A stretch of 64,000 nucleotides of DNA from Chitinibacter tainanensis DSM 15459 (GTDB lineage Bacteria; Pseudomonadota; Gammaproteobacteria; Burkholderiales; Chitinibacteraceae), in contig NZ_AUCN01000019.1 of NCBI RefSeq assembly GCF_000429785.1, positions 1,670 to 65,669 on the forward strand, written 5' to 3'. This document shows, piece after piece, positions 25,648 through 34,865 of this stretch. Below the pieces are notes generated by a model. It saw only the letters and a list, made by a program, of their open reading frames with translations, was not told the DNA's origin and did not search any database. The translations under genes were made by a program, and so were the position numbers. How positions within the stretch are numbered: position 1 is the stretch's first letter; every line of letters starts with the position of its first letter.

Positions 25648-27036
25648 TTAGAAACCGTAAGCCGACTTCAGCAAGCTAAAGACCTTGGTGTTGTCGATGG
25701 TGCCTTTAAAGGTTTTGGAGGCCACACCCGCCCCGGTGGCAAACAGCATCACATCGCCACCACCGTGGGTTTCGCTGCCCAGGCGCACCCCGGTTTCCTG
25801 CTGATAATCATCGTGCAACACCTGGCTTTTATCTGCATCGCCTTCCAGCAAATTGCTGCGTACTGGTTTGCGATTTGGCCCGTTACCAAACACCAAGGTG
25901 GTGTAGTTGTTGCCGTTCACGTCTTTGGATTCAGCGCCGGTTTTGTAGTCTTTCACCGTGCCAAGGATATTGCTGCCCCGCTTGCCATAACCATTGATGG
26001 TCATGGTGTGATCATGGTCGGCGGTGACCACGATCAGGGTGTTTTTCAGGCCCGGATCGCGTTTTTGCATTTCATCCAGCGCCGCTTTGATCGCATCATC
26101 AAAGGCAATCGTGTCATCCAGCACTTTTTTGGCATTGGTGCCGTGCAGGGCATGGTCAATCCGGCCGCCTTCCACCATCAGGAAAAAGCCTTCGGGTTTC
26201 TTGGCCAAGACCTCAATCGCTTTCAAGGTCATGTCTTTCAGGCTTGGCTCATCCAGCTTGCCTTTCACCCGGTCTAGCTCGTATGAGAGATGGCTTTTAT
26301 TAAACAGCCCCAGCAATTTGCTGGTGTTTTTGCCGTCTACCGCCGCCAGTTGGCTGCCGCTGGCGGCGTAGGTGTAGCCTTTGGCTTGCAACTCGGCAAT
26401 CAGATCACGGCCATCCGTGCGTACACCTGAGGCACCGGTTGGGCGGAAGAATTGCCAGCCGCCACCCATCAAGACATCCAGCCCATCGCCCAACTTACTG
26501 TTGTATCCCAGCCCACCCACCGCGGCCTGCGCGGCAATTGCGTTTTCAGCATCACGGTGGCAAATGTGCGCATAAGTGGCCGCGGGGGTGGCATGGGTAA
26601 CCGTCGTCGTCGTAACGGCGCCCACGGCTTTGCCCTTGGCTTTGGCCAGCTCCAGAATGGTGTCCACCGGTTTGCCATTATTGGCCGCGCAGGCCGAATC
26701 CTTGCCATTGGGCTTGGTTGGCTTGGTATCCGGGCTCATTGAGATGACTTCATTATTCATCTTCACGCCAGTCATATAGGCAGACATCGACGGCGCCGAA
26801 TCGGTGGTTTGCGCATCATTCGAGAAGGTTTTCACCCGGGCCGTGCGGGTTTTACCATCGAGCTTTTCCATATTCAGCTCGCCTTCTTCTTTGTATTTGT
26901 AGATGCGCGCCGCGGTGACGGTGGCCGGGCCCATGCCATCACCCAGGAAGAAAATCACGTTTTTCGCTTCGCCGGCAGCCAGCGACGGTTGCGCAAAGGC
27001 AGAAACAAACAAGGCTGCAAGTAAGGTCTTTTTCAT
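25648..27036 (-). CDS. Alkaline phosphatase (PhoA family), secreted
   Basis: 462 aa. Sec signal MKKTLLAALFVSAFAQPSLA. FFLGDGMGPATVTAARIY carries the first metal-binding Asp, TTDSAPSMSAYMTG the nucleophilic Ser, MVEGGRIDHALHG and VTADHDHTMTINGYG the other zinc ligands, and ETHGGGDV the final His. Of three consecutive ATG codons I use the last (27036), which has the best spacing to GGA. It is 36 bases downstream of a paralogue with the same motifs. Confidence 0.92.
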   Translation of the reverse strand: MKKTLLAALFVSAFAQPSLAAGEAKNVIFFLGDGMGPATVTAARIYKYKEEGELNMEKLDGKTRTARVKTFSNDAQTTDSAPSMSAYMTGVKMNNEVISMSPDTKPTKPNGKDSACAANNGKPVDTILELAKAKGKAVGAVTTTTVTHATPAATYAHICHRDAENAIAAQAAVGGLGYNSKLGDGLDVLMGGGWQFFRPTGASGVRTDGRDLIAELQAKGYTYAASGSQLAAVDGKNTSKLLGLFNKSHLSYELDRVKGKLDEPSLKDMTLKAIEVLAKKPEGFFLMVEGGRIDHALHGTNAKKVLDDTIAFDDAIKAALDEMQKRDPGLKNTLIVVTADHDHTMTINGYGKRGSNILGTVKDYKTGAESKDVNGNNYTTLVFGNGPNRKPVRSNLLEGDADKSQVLHDDYQQETGVRLGSETHGGGDVMLFATGAGVASKTFKGTIDNTKVFSLLKSAYGF

Positions 27037-27072
27037 CATCATTCCAGAATAAGTTCGGTTGCGCTGCATCAC

Positions 27073-28521
27073 TTACAGGCCCATGGCGCTGCGAATCAGC
27101 GAGAAGACTTTGGTGTTGTCGATCACGCCGGCAAATGAATCGGCGTTTTTACCGATCGCGCCCAGAAAGACGTTATTACCACCATGCGTCTCTGCCCCTA
27201 CCGCGGTTTGAATCACTGCTTCCTGGTGATAGCTATTGGCAAACACCGCCTCATCGGTCAGCGCGGCAAATTTGCTGCGGCTGTCATTCACGCGGTTTTC
27301 ACCGGTACCAAACCCGATAATGGTGTACGGCATCCCATCGTCGTCTTTGGCGATGCTGCCATCGCTGTAATTACGCACCAACCCCAGCACCCCAGGGTTG
27401 CCCGCGGCAGATTTACCGGTCCGTGCGGCATAGCCATTCAGCACCAGCGTGTGATCATGGTCGGCGGTAACGACGATCAGGGTGTTTTTGAGTTCCGGAT
27501 CGGTTTTCTTCACTTCGGCAATTGCGGCTTTAATCGCGTTATCAAAGGCCACGGTGTCTTGCAGCGCTTTCTTAGCTGTAGTTTCGTGCAGCGCATGGTC
27601 AATGCGGCCACCTTCCACCATCAGGAACATGCCTTTGCTATTCTTTTGCAGACCCTGAATGGCTTTCACCGTCATGTCGGCCAGGCTTGGCTCTTTGGCC
27701 GGATCGCGATCCAGGTCGTAGCTCATATGGCTTGAGCTAAACAGACCAAACATTTTCTTGGCTGTTTTGGGGTCCAGCTGATCGAACTCAGCTTTGTTAC
27801 TGGCAAAGCTATAAGAATTCGCCTTCATTTCGGCGATCAGATCGCGGCCATCGGCGCGTTTGCCACCCGCGGCGGTAGGCTTGAAGAATTGGCTACCGCC
27901 CCCAAACACCACATCCACGCCATCGAGTAATTGCCGATTAAAACCGCTCTTGTCGTCGCCAGGCACCAATTGGGCGGCAATGTCGTTTTCCGCATCGCGG
28001 TGGCAAACGTGGGCATAAGTGGCCGCTGGGGTGGCATGGGTGATGCGGGTGGTGGTGACCACGCCCGTCGCCAGGCCCGCGGCTTTGGCGATTTCCAGCA
28101 AAGTCGTCACAGGCTTGCCATTGCTAGTGCCGCAGTTGCTGGTCAGGTCTTTATTCGGATCTTTGGCCAGCGTGTCTTGCGACATCGAAATCACTTCGTT
28201 ATTCATCTTCACGCCGGTCATATAGGCCGCCATTGACGGCGCCGAATCGGTGACTTGCGCATCATTAGAGAAAGTTTTAACGAAAGCGGTTTCGGGCAGG
28301 GTATCGATGGTGAGCTCACCGTCTTCGCCCACAGCGTAGATCCGCGCCGCAGTCAGGGTAGTCATCCCCATCCCGTCGCCGAGGAAGAAGATCACATTTT
28401 TCGGTGTGCTGGCCTGCGCAACCGGCGTGGCGGTTGGCGCAGGGGCGGGATTGGTGACGGAGGAACCGCCACATGCGGACAAACCGAGCGCAATGGCGCT
28501 CACCATGAATAGTTGTTTCAT
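27073..28521 (-). CDS. Alkaline phosphatase (PhoA family), lipoprotein
   Basis: 482 aa. Lipoprotein signal with lipobox LSAC (Cys17). Metal and active-site motifs match those of the next gene: FFLGDGMGMTTLTAARIY, VTDSAPSMAAYMTG, MVEGGRIDHALHE, VTADHDHTLVLNGY, ETHGGNNV. The two genes are tandem duplicates that differ in cellular placement: this one membrane-anchored, the other soluble. A three-repeat Pho box lies 50 bases upstream of the start, and GGGAGAG precedes the ATG. Confidence 0.92.
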   Translation of the reverse strand: MKQLFMVSAIALGLSACGGSSVTNPAPAPTATPVAQASTPKNVIFFLGDGMGMTTLTAARIYAVGEDGELTIDTLPETAFVKTFSNDAQVTDSAPSMAAYMTGVKMNNEVISMSQDTLAKDPNKDLTSNCGTSNGKPVTTLLEIAKAAGLATGVVTTTRITHATPAATYAHVCHRDAENDIAAQLVPGDDKSGFNRQLLDGVDVVFGGGSQFFKPTAAGGKRADGRDLIAEMKANSYSFASNKAEFDQLDPKTAKKMFGLFSSSHMSYDLDRDPAKEPSLADMTVKAIQGLQKNSKGMFLMVEGGRIDHALHETTAKKALQDTVAFDNAIKAAIAEVKKTDPELKNTLIVVTADHDHTLVLNGYAARTGKSAAGNPGVLGLVRNYSDGSIAKDDDGMPYTIIGFGTGENRVNDSRSKFAALTDEAVFANSYHQEAVIQTAVGAETHGGNNVFLGAIGKNADSFAGVIDNTKVFSLIRSAMGL

Positions 28522-28571
28522 AAGGCTCTCCCAAAGGTGCGCACAGCTTAGGCGAGAGACACTTACAAATT

Positions 28572-28600
28572 GGCGACAGGCAGGTGACCGTTTGGTGACC
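28572..28600 (-). promoter_or_regulatory. Pho box (PhoB binding site) upstream of the tandem alkaline phosphatases
   Basis: On the minus strand GGTCACC, GGTCACC and TGTCGCC follow each other at exact 11-base steps, the geometry of PhoB direct repeats. The sequence is more G+C-rich than the CTGTCAT boxes in front of phoX, so affinity may differ. Confidence 0.72.
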
Positions 28601-28643
28601 CGCTTGATCTAGATCAGACGCAGCGCAAACAGCGCTGGCGAGC

Positions 28644-29702
28644 TTAGCGCAGGTATTTATTCACCGCCGCATTATGCTCATCGAGGGTATTTGAAAATTG
28701 GCTAGATCCATCGCCGCGTGCCACGAAATACAGGGCGGAGGTATCTGCAGGCTGGGTGGCGGCCAGCAGAGCAGCCTCGCCCACCATGGCAATCGGTGTG
28801 GGGGTGAGGCCATTGCGGGTGTAGGTGTTATACGGGGTATCGGTGCGTAAATGCGCCTTGGTAATGTCCCCGGCAAAGCCCTCCCCCACGCCATAAATCA
28901 CTGCCGGATCGGTTTGCAGGCGCATGCCCAGCTTCAGCCGATTGATAAACACCCCGGCAATCAGCGGCCGATCGGCCGCGCGGCCGGTTTCTTTTTCCAC
29001 CAGCGAGGCCAAGATCAAAGCTTCATAGGCATTTTTCAGCGGCAAATCGGGCTTGCGCGCAGCCCAGGCCGCTTCTAGCTTGCTTTGCAGGCGCTGATGC
29101 GCGCGTGCCAGCAGTTTTAAATCCGAGCTACCGGCCTCGATCTGGTAGGTATCAGGGAAAAACAACCCTTCGGGCGAATCGGCCACAATCCCGAGGCGAG
29201 CCAGAATCTCGGCATCGCTCAGCTGGGCGATCTCGTGCTTCAGATGAGGATTGGCCAGCAGGGTTTTCTTTACTTCCCGCCAGTTCCAGCCTTCCACCAG
29301 CGTCACCATTAGCTCATCGGTATCGCCCTTGCTCAGCTTGCGCAGCAACAGCCACGGCGATATATCCGCCATGATGCGATAGCGGCCGGCTTTTAATTGC
29401 GTATCTTTGCCGCTGGCGCGCGCCAGCCAGACAAATAGCGTGGGCGAATCCAGCGCCCCTTGTGCTTGTAATTGCTGCGCCAATTGCTGCACCGTGCCCG
29501 CTTCCAGCTGCACATAGCCCCCTGCCGGCTTGGGCTGCGGCTCGGTGGCCCAGCTATACAGCCAGCCGCCCAAGAGCACGCCACAGACCAAGAAGCCCAA
29601 GAGCGCAAAGCCGGCCACACGGCCCCAGAAGGACGGCCGGCCAGTCGGTTTGGCCCCTTTGGGCGCACGGGGTGACGGAGTGGCTTTAGCAGATCGGGCC
29701 AC
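28644..29702 (-). CDS. mltG: Endolytic murein transglycosylase MltG
   Basis: 352 aa, GTG start with GGAG upstream. Cytoplasmic basic N-terminus, one membrane helix (about 28-50), LysM-like subdomain and the YceG catalytic domain with ASLVEKETGRAADRP (catalytic Glu), GVFINRLKLGMRLQTDPAV and NTYTRNGLTPTPI. It cleaves nascent glycan strands and sets their length. The usual neighbours tmk and holB are absent; a DinG-type helicase lies upstream. The 3' end contains a near-match to the 49-bp motif (28685-28733). Confidence 0.93.
   Translation of the reverse strand: MARSAKATPSPRAPKGAKPTGRPSFWGRVAGFALLGFLVCGVLLGGWLYSWATEPQPKPAGGYVQLEAGTVQQLAQQLQAQGALDSPTLFVWLARASGKDTQLKAGRYRIMADISPWLLLRKLSKGDTDELMVTLVEGWNWREVKKTLLANPHLKHEIAQLSDAEILARLGIVADSPEGLFFPDTYQIEAGSSDLKLLARAHQRLQSKLEAAWAARKPDLPLKNAYEALILASLVEKETGRAADRPLIAGVFINRLKLGMRLQTDPAVIYGVGEGFAGDITKAHLRTDTPYNTYTRNGLTPTPIAMVGEAALLAATQPADTSALYFVARGDGSSQFSNTLDEHNAAVNKYLR
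28685..28733. repeat. Degenerate 49-bp motif (end of mltG)
   Basis: GGGTAT at 28685-28690 with ATACAG at exactly the expected place (28728-28733); two mismatches in the right arm. Confidence 0.45.
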
Positions 29703-29725
29703 GGTGGTTCTCCAGCAGCGATGAG

Positions 29726-31687
29726 TTAGTTAGGCTCGGCCGCAGGGCCGGCGGTTTTTTGCGCTTGTTTGAGCGCGTAGAATTTTTGCACATTGGCCAA
29801 CTCGCGTGAGCGAAACATCGGCGGCAGGCTTTTCCAGATCAACTTGCCGTAGTGTTTTTCAACCAGACGCGTATCGGCAATCATCAAAATACCGGTATCG
29901 CTTTCATCGCGAATCAGCCGCCCCGCGCCCTGCTTAAGGGTAATGGTGGCATTAGGCAATTGATAATCCATAAACGGGCTACGGCCGGCCTTGGTAATTT
30001 GCTCCATCCGCGCCGACAGCACCGGATCATCCGGCGGCGAGAACGGCAGTTTATCGATCACCACCAAGGATAACTGCTCGCCGCGCACGTCAATCCCTTC
30101 CCAGAAGGTTTGGCTCGCCACCAAAATCGCATTGGGCGAACGGCGAAACTGCTCCAGCAGCTCGGTACGCGAGGTACTGCCTTGCAAAAACACCGGCCAA
30201 TCCAGATTGGCGGCTTTGAGTTTTTCCAGCACCAGCTCGTGCGCTTCGCGCATGGCTTTCAAGCTGGTAAACAGCAAAAATGCATGCCCTTGCGTGAGCT
30301 GTAGCAAAGGCCAGGCTTTGTCGATTACGGCAGGGGTATAGCTCGGCGTATTCGGGGGCGGCATGTCTTGCGGCACATACAGTACCGCCTGCTGCTTGTA
30401 ATCAAATGGGCTATCCCACGTGGCCGTTTCGGCTTTCCATAGCCCCAGCTCATGCTGAAAATGCGTAAATTGATTGTTCACCGCCAGCGTGGCCGAAGCA
30501 AACACCCAGGCGCGGGGATGAAAATTAACCTGCTTTTGGAATAAATCGGCGATGTTCAGCGGCGTAACATGCAGCATAAAGCCATGCGGGGTGACATCGA
30601 TCCAGTGTACGGTTTCGGTTGAATCTTCGGCTTGCCATTCGGTCAGCAAGCGGGCCATTTCGCTCGCGCGCTGATAGCATTTTTCCAGCCCTTCGGCACG
30701 CTCAGCCTGCTTGGCCAACAGATCGGTCAGGGTATTGAGCGCCGCTTGCAGCGCCAAAAGCTGCGGGTAAAACTCTTTATTGGCTGCGGCGAGCTCATGT
30801 TGCGGCAAACGCAGCTGATCTTTAAAGGTGAGCCGCAGATCTTTCACGCTTTTTTCCAGCGCTTCGGCGGCATTTGGCAAATGGATAAAATCTTTGGCCA
30901 CTACCAGCGCCTCGGCGCGGGCATCGCGGGCCAGCTCAACAATCTGGCCGCTGGTGAGTGTATCGCCAAAAAACAGGCTGGCGACTTCGGGCAGCTGATG
31001 GGCCTCGTCGAAAATCACAGTATTACAAGCGGGCAACAACTCGCCCGCCCCTTCGTCGCGCAGCCAGACATCGGCAAAAAACAGATGGTGATTCACCACC
31101 ACCACATCGGCTTCTTGCGCCTCGCGGCGGGCTTTAAGCACAAAGCAATCTTTGTGGCTGGGGCAATCCTGGCCCAGACAATTATCGCGGGTGCTGGTGA
31201 CATGCGCCCAGATCGGCGCGTCTTCCGGCACGCCCGGGCAGCTGGCTTTATCGCCTGATTGCGTGGCTTTGGCGTAGCGTTTTACTTTTTGCAAATCCAC
31301 CACATCTTCGCGGCGCATAAAGCGACCTTCATGCTCGGCGCGCTCCAGATGATAGTGGCAAACGTAGTTAGAACGCCCCTTCAACAGCGCCACCGTCACC
31401 GGTACTTTCAACACATCGCGCACGCTGGGAATATCGCGATTAAATAGCTGATCTTGTAGCGTTTTGGTGCCGGTAGAGACAATGGTTTTGCCGCCCGACA
31501 GGAGCGCAGGCACCAGATAGGCAAAGGTTTTGCCGGTGCCGGTGCCGGCCTCGGCAATCAGCTGGCCTTGGCTCTCAATGGCATTGGCCACCGCCTGCGC
31601 CATCTCCAGCTGGGGCTGGCGCAATTTATAGCCGGGAAAGGCGGCGGCAAACGGGCCGTCGTCGGCAAAGGCTTCCTCAAGCGTCAT
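29726..31687 (-). CDS. DinG/YoaA-family ATP-dependent DNA helicase
   Basis: 653 aa. Walker A AEAGTGTGKTFAY (about residue 47), four cysteines of an XPD-like Fe-S domain (SNYVCHYH, KASCPG, DNCLGQDC, KDCF, between about 110 and 165), DEAH box FDEAHQLP (about 227), and C-terminal helicase motifs (QGAGRLIRDESDTG). A 5'-3' superfamily 2 helicase acting on damaged or structured DNA. The length and cysteine pattern favour YoaA. The first in-frame codon is TTG; I use the ATG at 31687. Confidence 0.88.
   Translation of the reverse strand: MTLEEAFADDGPFAAAFPGYKLRQPQLEMAQAVANAIESQGQLIAEAGTGTGKTFAYLVPALLSGGKTIVSTGTKTLQDQLFNRDIPSVRDVLKVPVTVALLKGRSNYVCHYHLERAEHEGRFMRREDVVDLQKVKRYAKATQSGDKASCPGVPEDAPIWAHVTSTRDNCLGQDCPSHKDCFVLKARREAQEADVVVVNHHLFFADVWLRDEGAGELLPACNTVIFDEAHQLPEVASLFFGDTLTSGQIVELARDARAEALVVAKDFIHLPNAAEALEKSVKDLRLTFKDQLRLPQHELAAANKEFYPQLLALQAALNTLTDLLAKQAERAEGLEKCYQRASEMARLLTEWQAEDSTETVHWIDVTPHGFMLHVTPLNIADLFQKQVNFHPRAWVFASATLAVNNQFTHFQHELGLWKAETATWDSPFDYKQQAVLYVPQDMPPPNTPSYTPAVIDKAWPLLQLTQGHAFLLFTSLKAMREAHELVLEKLKAANLDWPVFLQGSTSRTELLEQFRRSPNAILVASQTFWEGIDVRGEQLSLVVIDKLPFSPPDDPVLSARMEQITKAGRSPFMDYQLPNATITLKQGAGRLIRDESDTGILMIADTRLVEKHYGKLIWKSLPPMFRSRELANVQKFYALKQAQKTAGPAAEPN
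30334..30382. repeat. Degenerate 49-bp motif (inside the helicase gene)
   Basis: GGGTAT at 30334-30339, followed by AGC as in many perfect copies, and ATACAG at 30377-30382; two mismatches in the right arm. Confidence 0.45.
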
Positions 31688-31754
31688 CAACAGGCTCTAA
31701 CTATCAGACAAAAATCAGCACCCGATTGTAGCAGCCAGCCCAGCCAAAAACGCA

Positions 31755-32588
31755 TTATTGCGCCATGGGTGGCAAATTAAACCCGATCACATCCATGCCC
31801 AGCACCCCCAGTACCATACTCTGATGCAAAGGCTGCACCTGCGGCGCGGCCTGCTGCGTACCGGCTGCTGCGCGCGCGATCAGCAAAGGCAGAAAGTGCT
31901 CGATGCTCGGATGGGCCCGCCGTGCGTAGCGCAGCTGTTGCTCCCATTGCAGCCAGCCATCTTTACCCTGGGTATTGAGCGCAGCATAAGTATCCGCAAT
32001 AAACTCAGCCGTATACTGCTCTAGGGTATACTCTGCCGAGCCCGCCGTAGCAGTTGGCGACATCCGGGCAAAGGCATCGCGCAAATTATGTGTAATGCTG
32101 CCGGATGTAACGAGCAACACATCCGGAGGTAGCACCGCCGCCAGCTGCTCGCCCAACTGCCAATGGTGCAAATTATCGAGCGGAAATGCCAGCGAGACCG
32201 TCACCACCGGCACATCAGCCAGCGGGTAGATTAATTTGAGCGGCACCCACGCGCCGTGATCCAGCGCCGGATCATCGCTCACTGCCACCGGCACACCCGC
32301 CGCCGCCAAACCCTGCGCAATCTGCATGGCCAGTGCCGGCGCGCCTTGCGGCCGGTATTGCAGCTGATACAACTCGGGCGCAAAGCCGCTAAAGTCATGC
32401 CATTCCTGCCACTGCGGCGCGGTGCCCACCACCGTTTGCCGCGCGATATTGTGCGCCGAAATCAGCACAATCGCCCGCGGCCGCGGCAAGCGCGCGCCCA
32501 GCCCGGCCAGAAAATGCCGCGCCGGAATATCATCGATCACCGTCGACGGTGCGCCATGACTAATAAACAAACTGGAATGGGTAAACAT
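31755..32588 (-). CDS. DODA-type extradiol aromatic ring-opening dioxygenase (YgiD-like)
   Basis: 277 aa. Class III extradiol dioxygenase fold with metal-ligand motifs FISHGAPS (His10), ISAHN (about 43), DHGAWVPL (about 110) and SGSITHNL (about 160). The subfamily includes YgiD and plant DODA, which open catechol rings; the substrate here is unknown. No aromatic-degradation genes are nearby. Stands alone between the helicase and a small membrane protein. Confidence 0.87.
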   Translation of the reverse strand: MFTHSSLFISHGAPSTVIDDIPARHFLAGLGARLPRPRAIVLISAHNIARQTVVGTAPQWQEWHDFSGFAPELYQLQYRPQGAPALAMQIAQGLAAAGVPVAVSDDPALDHGAWVPLKLIYPLADVPVVTVSLAFPLDNLHHWQLGEQLAAVLPPDVLLVTSGSITHNLRDAFARMSPTATAGSAEYTLEQYTAEFIADTYAALNTQGKDGWLQWEQQLRYARRAHPSIEHFLPLLIARAAAGTQQAAPQVQPLHQSMVLGVLGMDVIGFNLPPMAQ

Positions 32589-32828
32589 GGTGTGCTGCCA
32601 AGGAAAATTGAATCAAGCCATGATAAGGCGTTCGCAATTCAGCCGCGGCGAAGAGATTTGAAGCTCTTGTGCAAATTGCTTGAAGCAGTATCGCGGCGAA
32701 AAGCACACACTAATCCGCGACTATCTAGACGGAAAATCCTCGATCACACTAATCTGCCGAAGCCATGGTCAACCTTTTTTTGGCGCAGGCAACCATGATA
32801 TTGAGCTTAATAAATAAGGGCCTTGCTG

Positions 32829-33269
32829 ATGGATAAAAACGCCAAACAAGAACTTTGGGTGCGCTTGATTACCGCCACAGTGTGCTCGCTGCTTGGCTTA
32901 CCCTTACTCTGGCTAACCGTGCTGATATTGCTAGCGGCTTTTAAATCGGAAGGAGGCAGCGAACACCATGCTATTTGGGCCCTACTGCCCGGTACTTTTG
33001 CGGCTTTTTTTCTTGTCGTAGCCTTTAAGCTTCTCCAGCCAAGCTCGGGGCATCGGCATTTATTCAGTCATCGAGTTTTGTTCGCCATCGGGGGGGTTAT
33101 TGTGGCAGGTCTAGCGATCATTGCGGCGGCGAGCATAAGCCATGTAACACCAGTGGCACTCAATGCGGCAGCAGGTGCAATTAGCTTTGGCGCCATGATT
33201 ATTACGGCCGCCAAAGCAATTAAAACCAAAGCACAGCAAGCTATCAGTAGCGCTGAAAATAGCCAGTAA
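32829..33269 (+). CDS. Small integral membrane protein, unknown
   Basis: 146 aa with four predicted membrane helices (about residues 12-35, 48-68, 80-100, 105-125), short loops and a polar C-terminus (KTKAQQAISSAENSQ). ATG at 32829 with AAGGG eight bases upstream; TTG and CTG codons just before it are unlikely starts. No family recognised. It converges on the MocR gene with 21 bases between stops. The 240-bp region upstream shows no other gene. Confidence 0.65.
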   Translation: MDKNAKQELWVRLITATVCSLLGLPLLWLTVLILLAAFKSEGGSEHHAIWALLPGTFAAFFLVVAFKLLQPSSGHRHLFSHRVLFAIGGVIVAGLAIIAAASISHVTPVALNAAAGAISFGAMIITAAKAIKTKAQQAISSAENSQ

Positions 33270-33290
33270 CTATCCGCCTCTGGAGAGAAG

Positions 33291-34718
33291 CTAACAAGAA
33301 AAGCTCGTGGCTTGCTCTCTTATCAAGCGCCCCAAGGTTTGCATCGCCTGCTCAAACTCGGCGCCCCACTGCCCACCAAAATTGAGCCGCATGCAGTGCT
33401 GAAACTGGCGGCTGGCAGAGAAAATAGGCCCAGGGGCAATGCTGATGCCGTGGGCGGCGGCCTGGCGATGCAGTTGTAGCGTATCAAAGCCGGCGGGGAA
33501 TTCTAGCCAGACAAAATAGCCGCCTTGCGGGCGGGAGACACGCACGGCCGGCGGGAAATACCGGCGAATCGCGTCATTCATCAGCGCCAGCTGCCCTTCC
33601 AGTACATGCCGCAGTTTGCGCAGATGTTTGTCATAGGCCCCAGTTTGCAGATAATCGGCCAGCGCCGCCTGGGCAGGCACGCTGGCCGAGAGCGTGGTCA
33701 TCAGCTTGAGCTGCTCCACTTGGCGAGCGAACCGGCCGGGCGCAATCCAGCCAATGCGGTAACCGGGGGCGAGGCATTTGGAAAAAGAGCCACAATGCAG
33801 CACCCAGCCAGCGCGATCAAACGCCTTGGCAGGCAAGGGCTGGCGCTGACCAAAATACAGCTCGCCATACACATCGTCTTCAATCAGCGGGATCTGCCGC
33901 GCGCTGAGCATCTGCACTAAGCGCTGCTTTTTCTCGTCGCTCAGGCTCACCCCCATCGGGTTTTGAAACGAGGTCATCAACCAGCAAGCCTTGATCGGGT
34001 GCGCGGCCAACAGCTCGGCCAGTACGTCCAGATCCAACCCTTCTTTTGGGCACACCGGAATTTCAATTGCTTTCAGCTTCAGCCGCTCAATCGCTTGCAG
34101 CGCGGCATAAAAGCCTGGCGACTCAATCGCCACCAGATCGCCCGGCTGGGTGAGTGCGGCCAGCGCCAGATTAAGCGCCTCGAGCGCCCCATTGGTAATG
34201 ATGATCTGATCGGCGGGCTGGGCAATGCCCAAACCCAAATAGCGCAAGGCGATTTGCTGACGCAGGGGTAAATGCCCCGGCGGCAGGCTGGCCACGGTTT
34301 CCCAAGGATCGATAAAGCGAGCGCTACTGGCCAGCGATTTGGCCAGCCGCGGCAAAGGAAAATGCCGTGGCGATGGAAAGGCCGAGCCCAGCGGCACCAC
34401 GGCCCGGTCTTGCGCCGCCCCCAGAATCGAAAATACCAGCTGACTGATATCCACTTCGGCCGGCGGCAAGGTAGTGGCGTGCGTTTGTGGCTCGGCCAGC
34501 GGGGCGCTGGCTTGGCCGCGCACAAAATAGCCCGAGCGCTCATGCGCGCGCACCAGCCCGCGATCTTCCAGCCGGTGATAGGCGGCAAAAATCGTCGCCG
34601 GGCTCACCTGATGCTGGGCGCGTAGCTTGCGCACCGAGGGCAAGCGCGTGCCGGGCGGCAAGGTGCCATTGCGAATATCGGCGGCCAACAGCTCGGCCAG
34701 GGCTTCGTAACGTTTCAT
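33291..34718 (-). CDS. MocR-type GntR-family regulator with aminotransferase-like domain
   Basis: 475 aa. N-terminal winged helix (PPGTRLPSVRKLRAQHQVSPATIF, about 20-45) fused to a fold-type I aminotransferase domain with the pyridoxal-lysine motif GSFSKCLAPGYRIGWI (about 305-320). MocR regulators sense PLP or amino compounds and often control a divergent neighbour. The divergent neighbour is ccoG, but no functional link is evident. Start at ATG 34718, placed by GGAAA spacing; two upstream in-frame starts exist. Confidence 0.85.
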   Translation of the reverse strand: MKRYEALAELLAADIRNGTLPPGTRLPSVRKLRAQHQVSPATIFAAYHRLEDRGLVRAHERSGYFVRGQASAPLAEPQTHATTLPPAEVDISQLVFSILGAAQDRAVVPLGSAFPSPRHFPLPRLAKSLASSARFIDPWETVASLPPGHLPLRQQIALRYLGLGIAQPADQIIITNGALEALNLALAALTQPGDLVAIESPGFYAALQAIERLKLKAIEIPVCPKEGLDLDVLAELLAAHPIKACWLMTSFQNPMGVSLSDEKKQRLVQMLSARQIPLIEDDVYGELYFGQRQPLPAKAFDRAGWVLHCGSFSKCLAPGYRIGWIAPGRFARQVEQLKLMTTLSASVPAQAALADYLQTGAYDKHLRKLRHVLEGQLALMNDAIRRYFPPAVRVSRPQGGYFVWLEFPAGFDTLQLHRQAAAHGISIAPGPIFSASRQFQHCMRLNFGGQWGAEFEQAMQTLGRLIREQATSFSC

Positions 34719-34865
34719 CAGCATTTTCCACGGCAGGTGCAGTGCAGCCAACTGCACATCTGATACGCATTTTGCCGCAGTTTCTGATTCTGTTCTGGTT
34801 TTTTGCGCGCTTGCATACTGCGGCTATTTGCTTGCAGCCAGCCCTGCGCTGGCAGGATACGCCCA

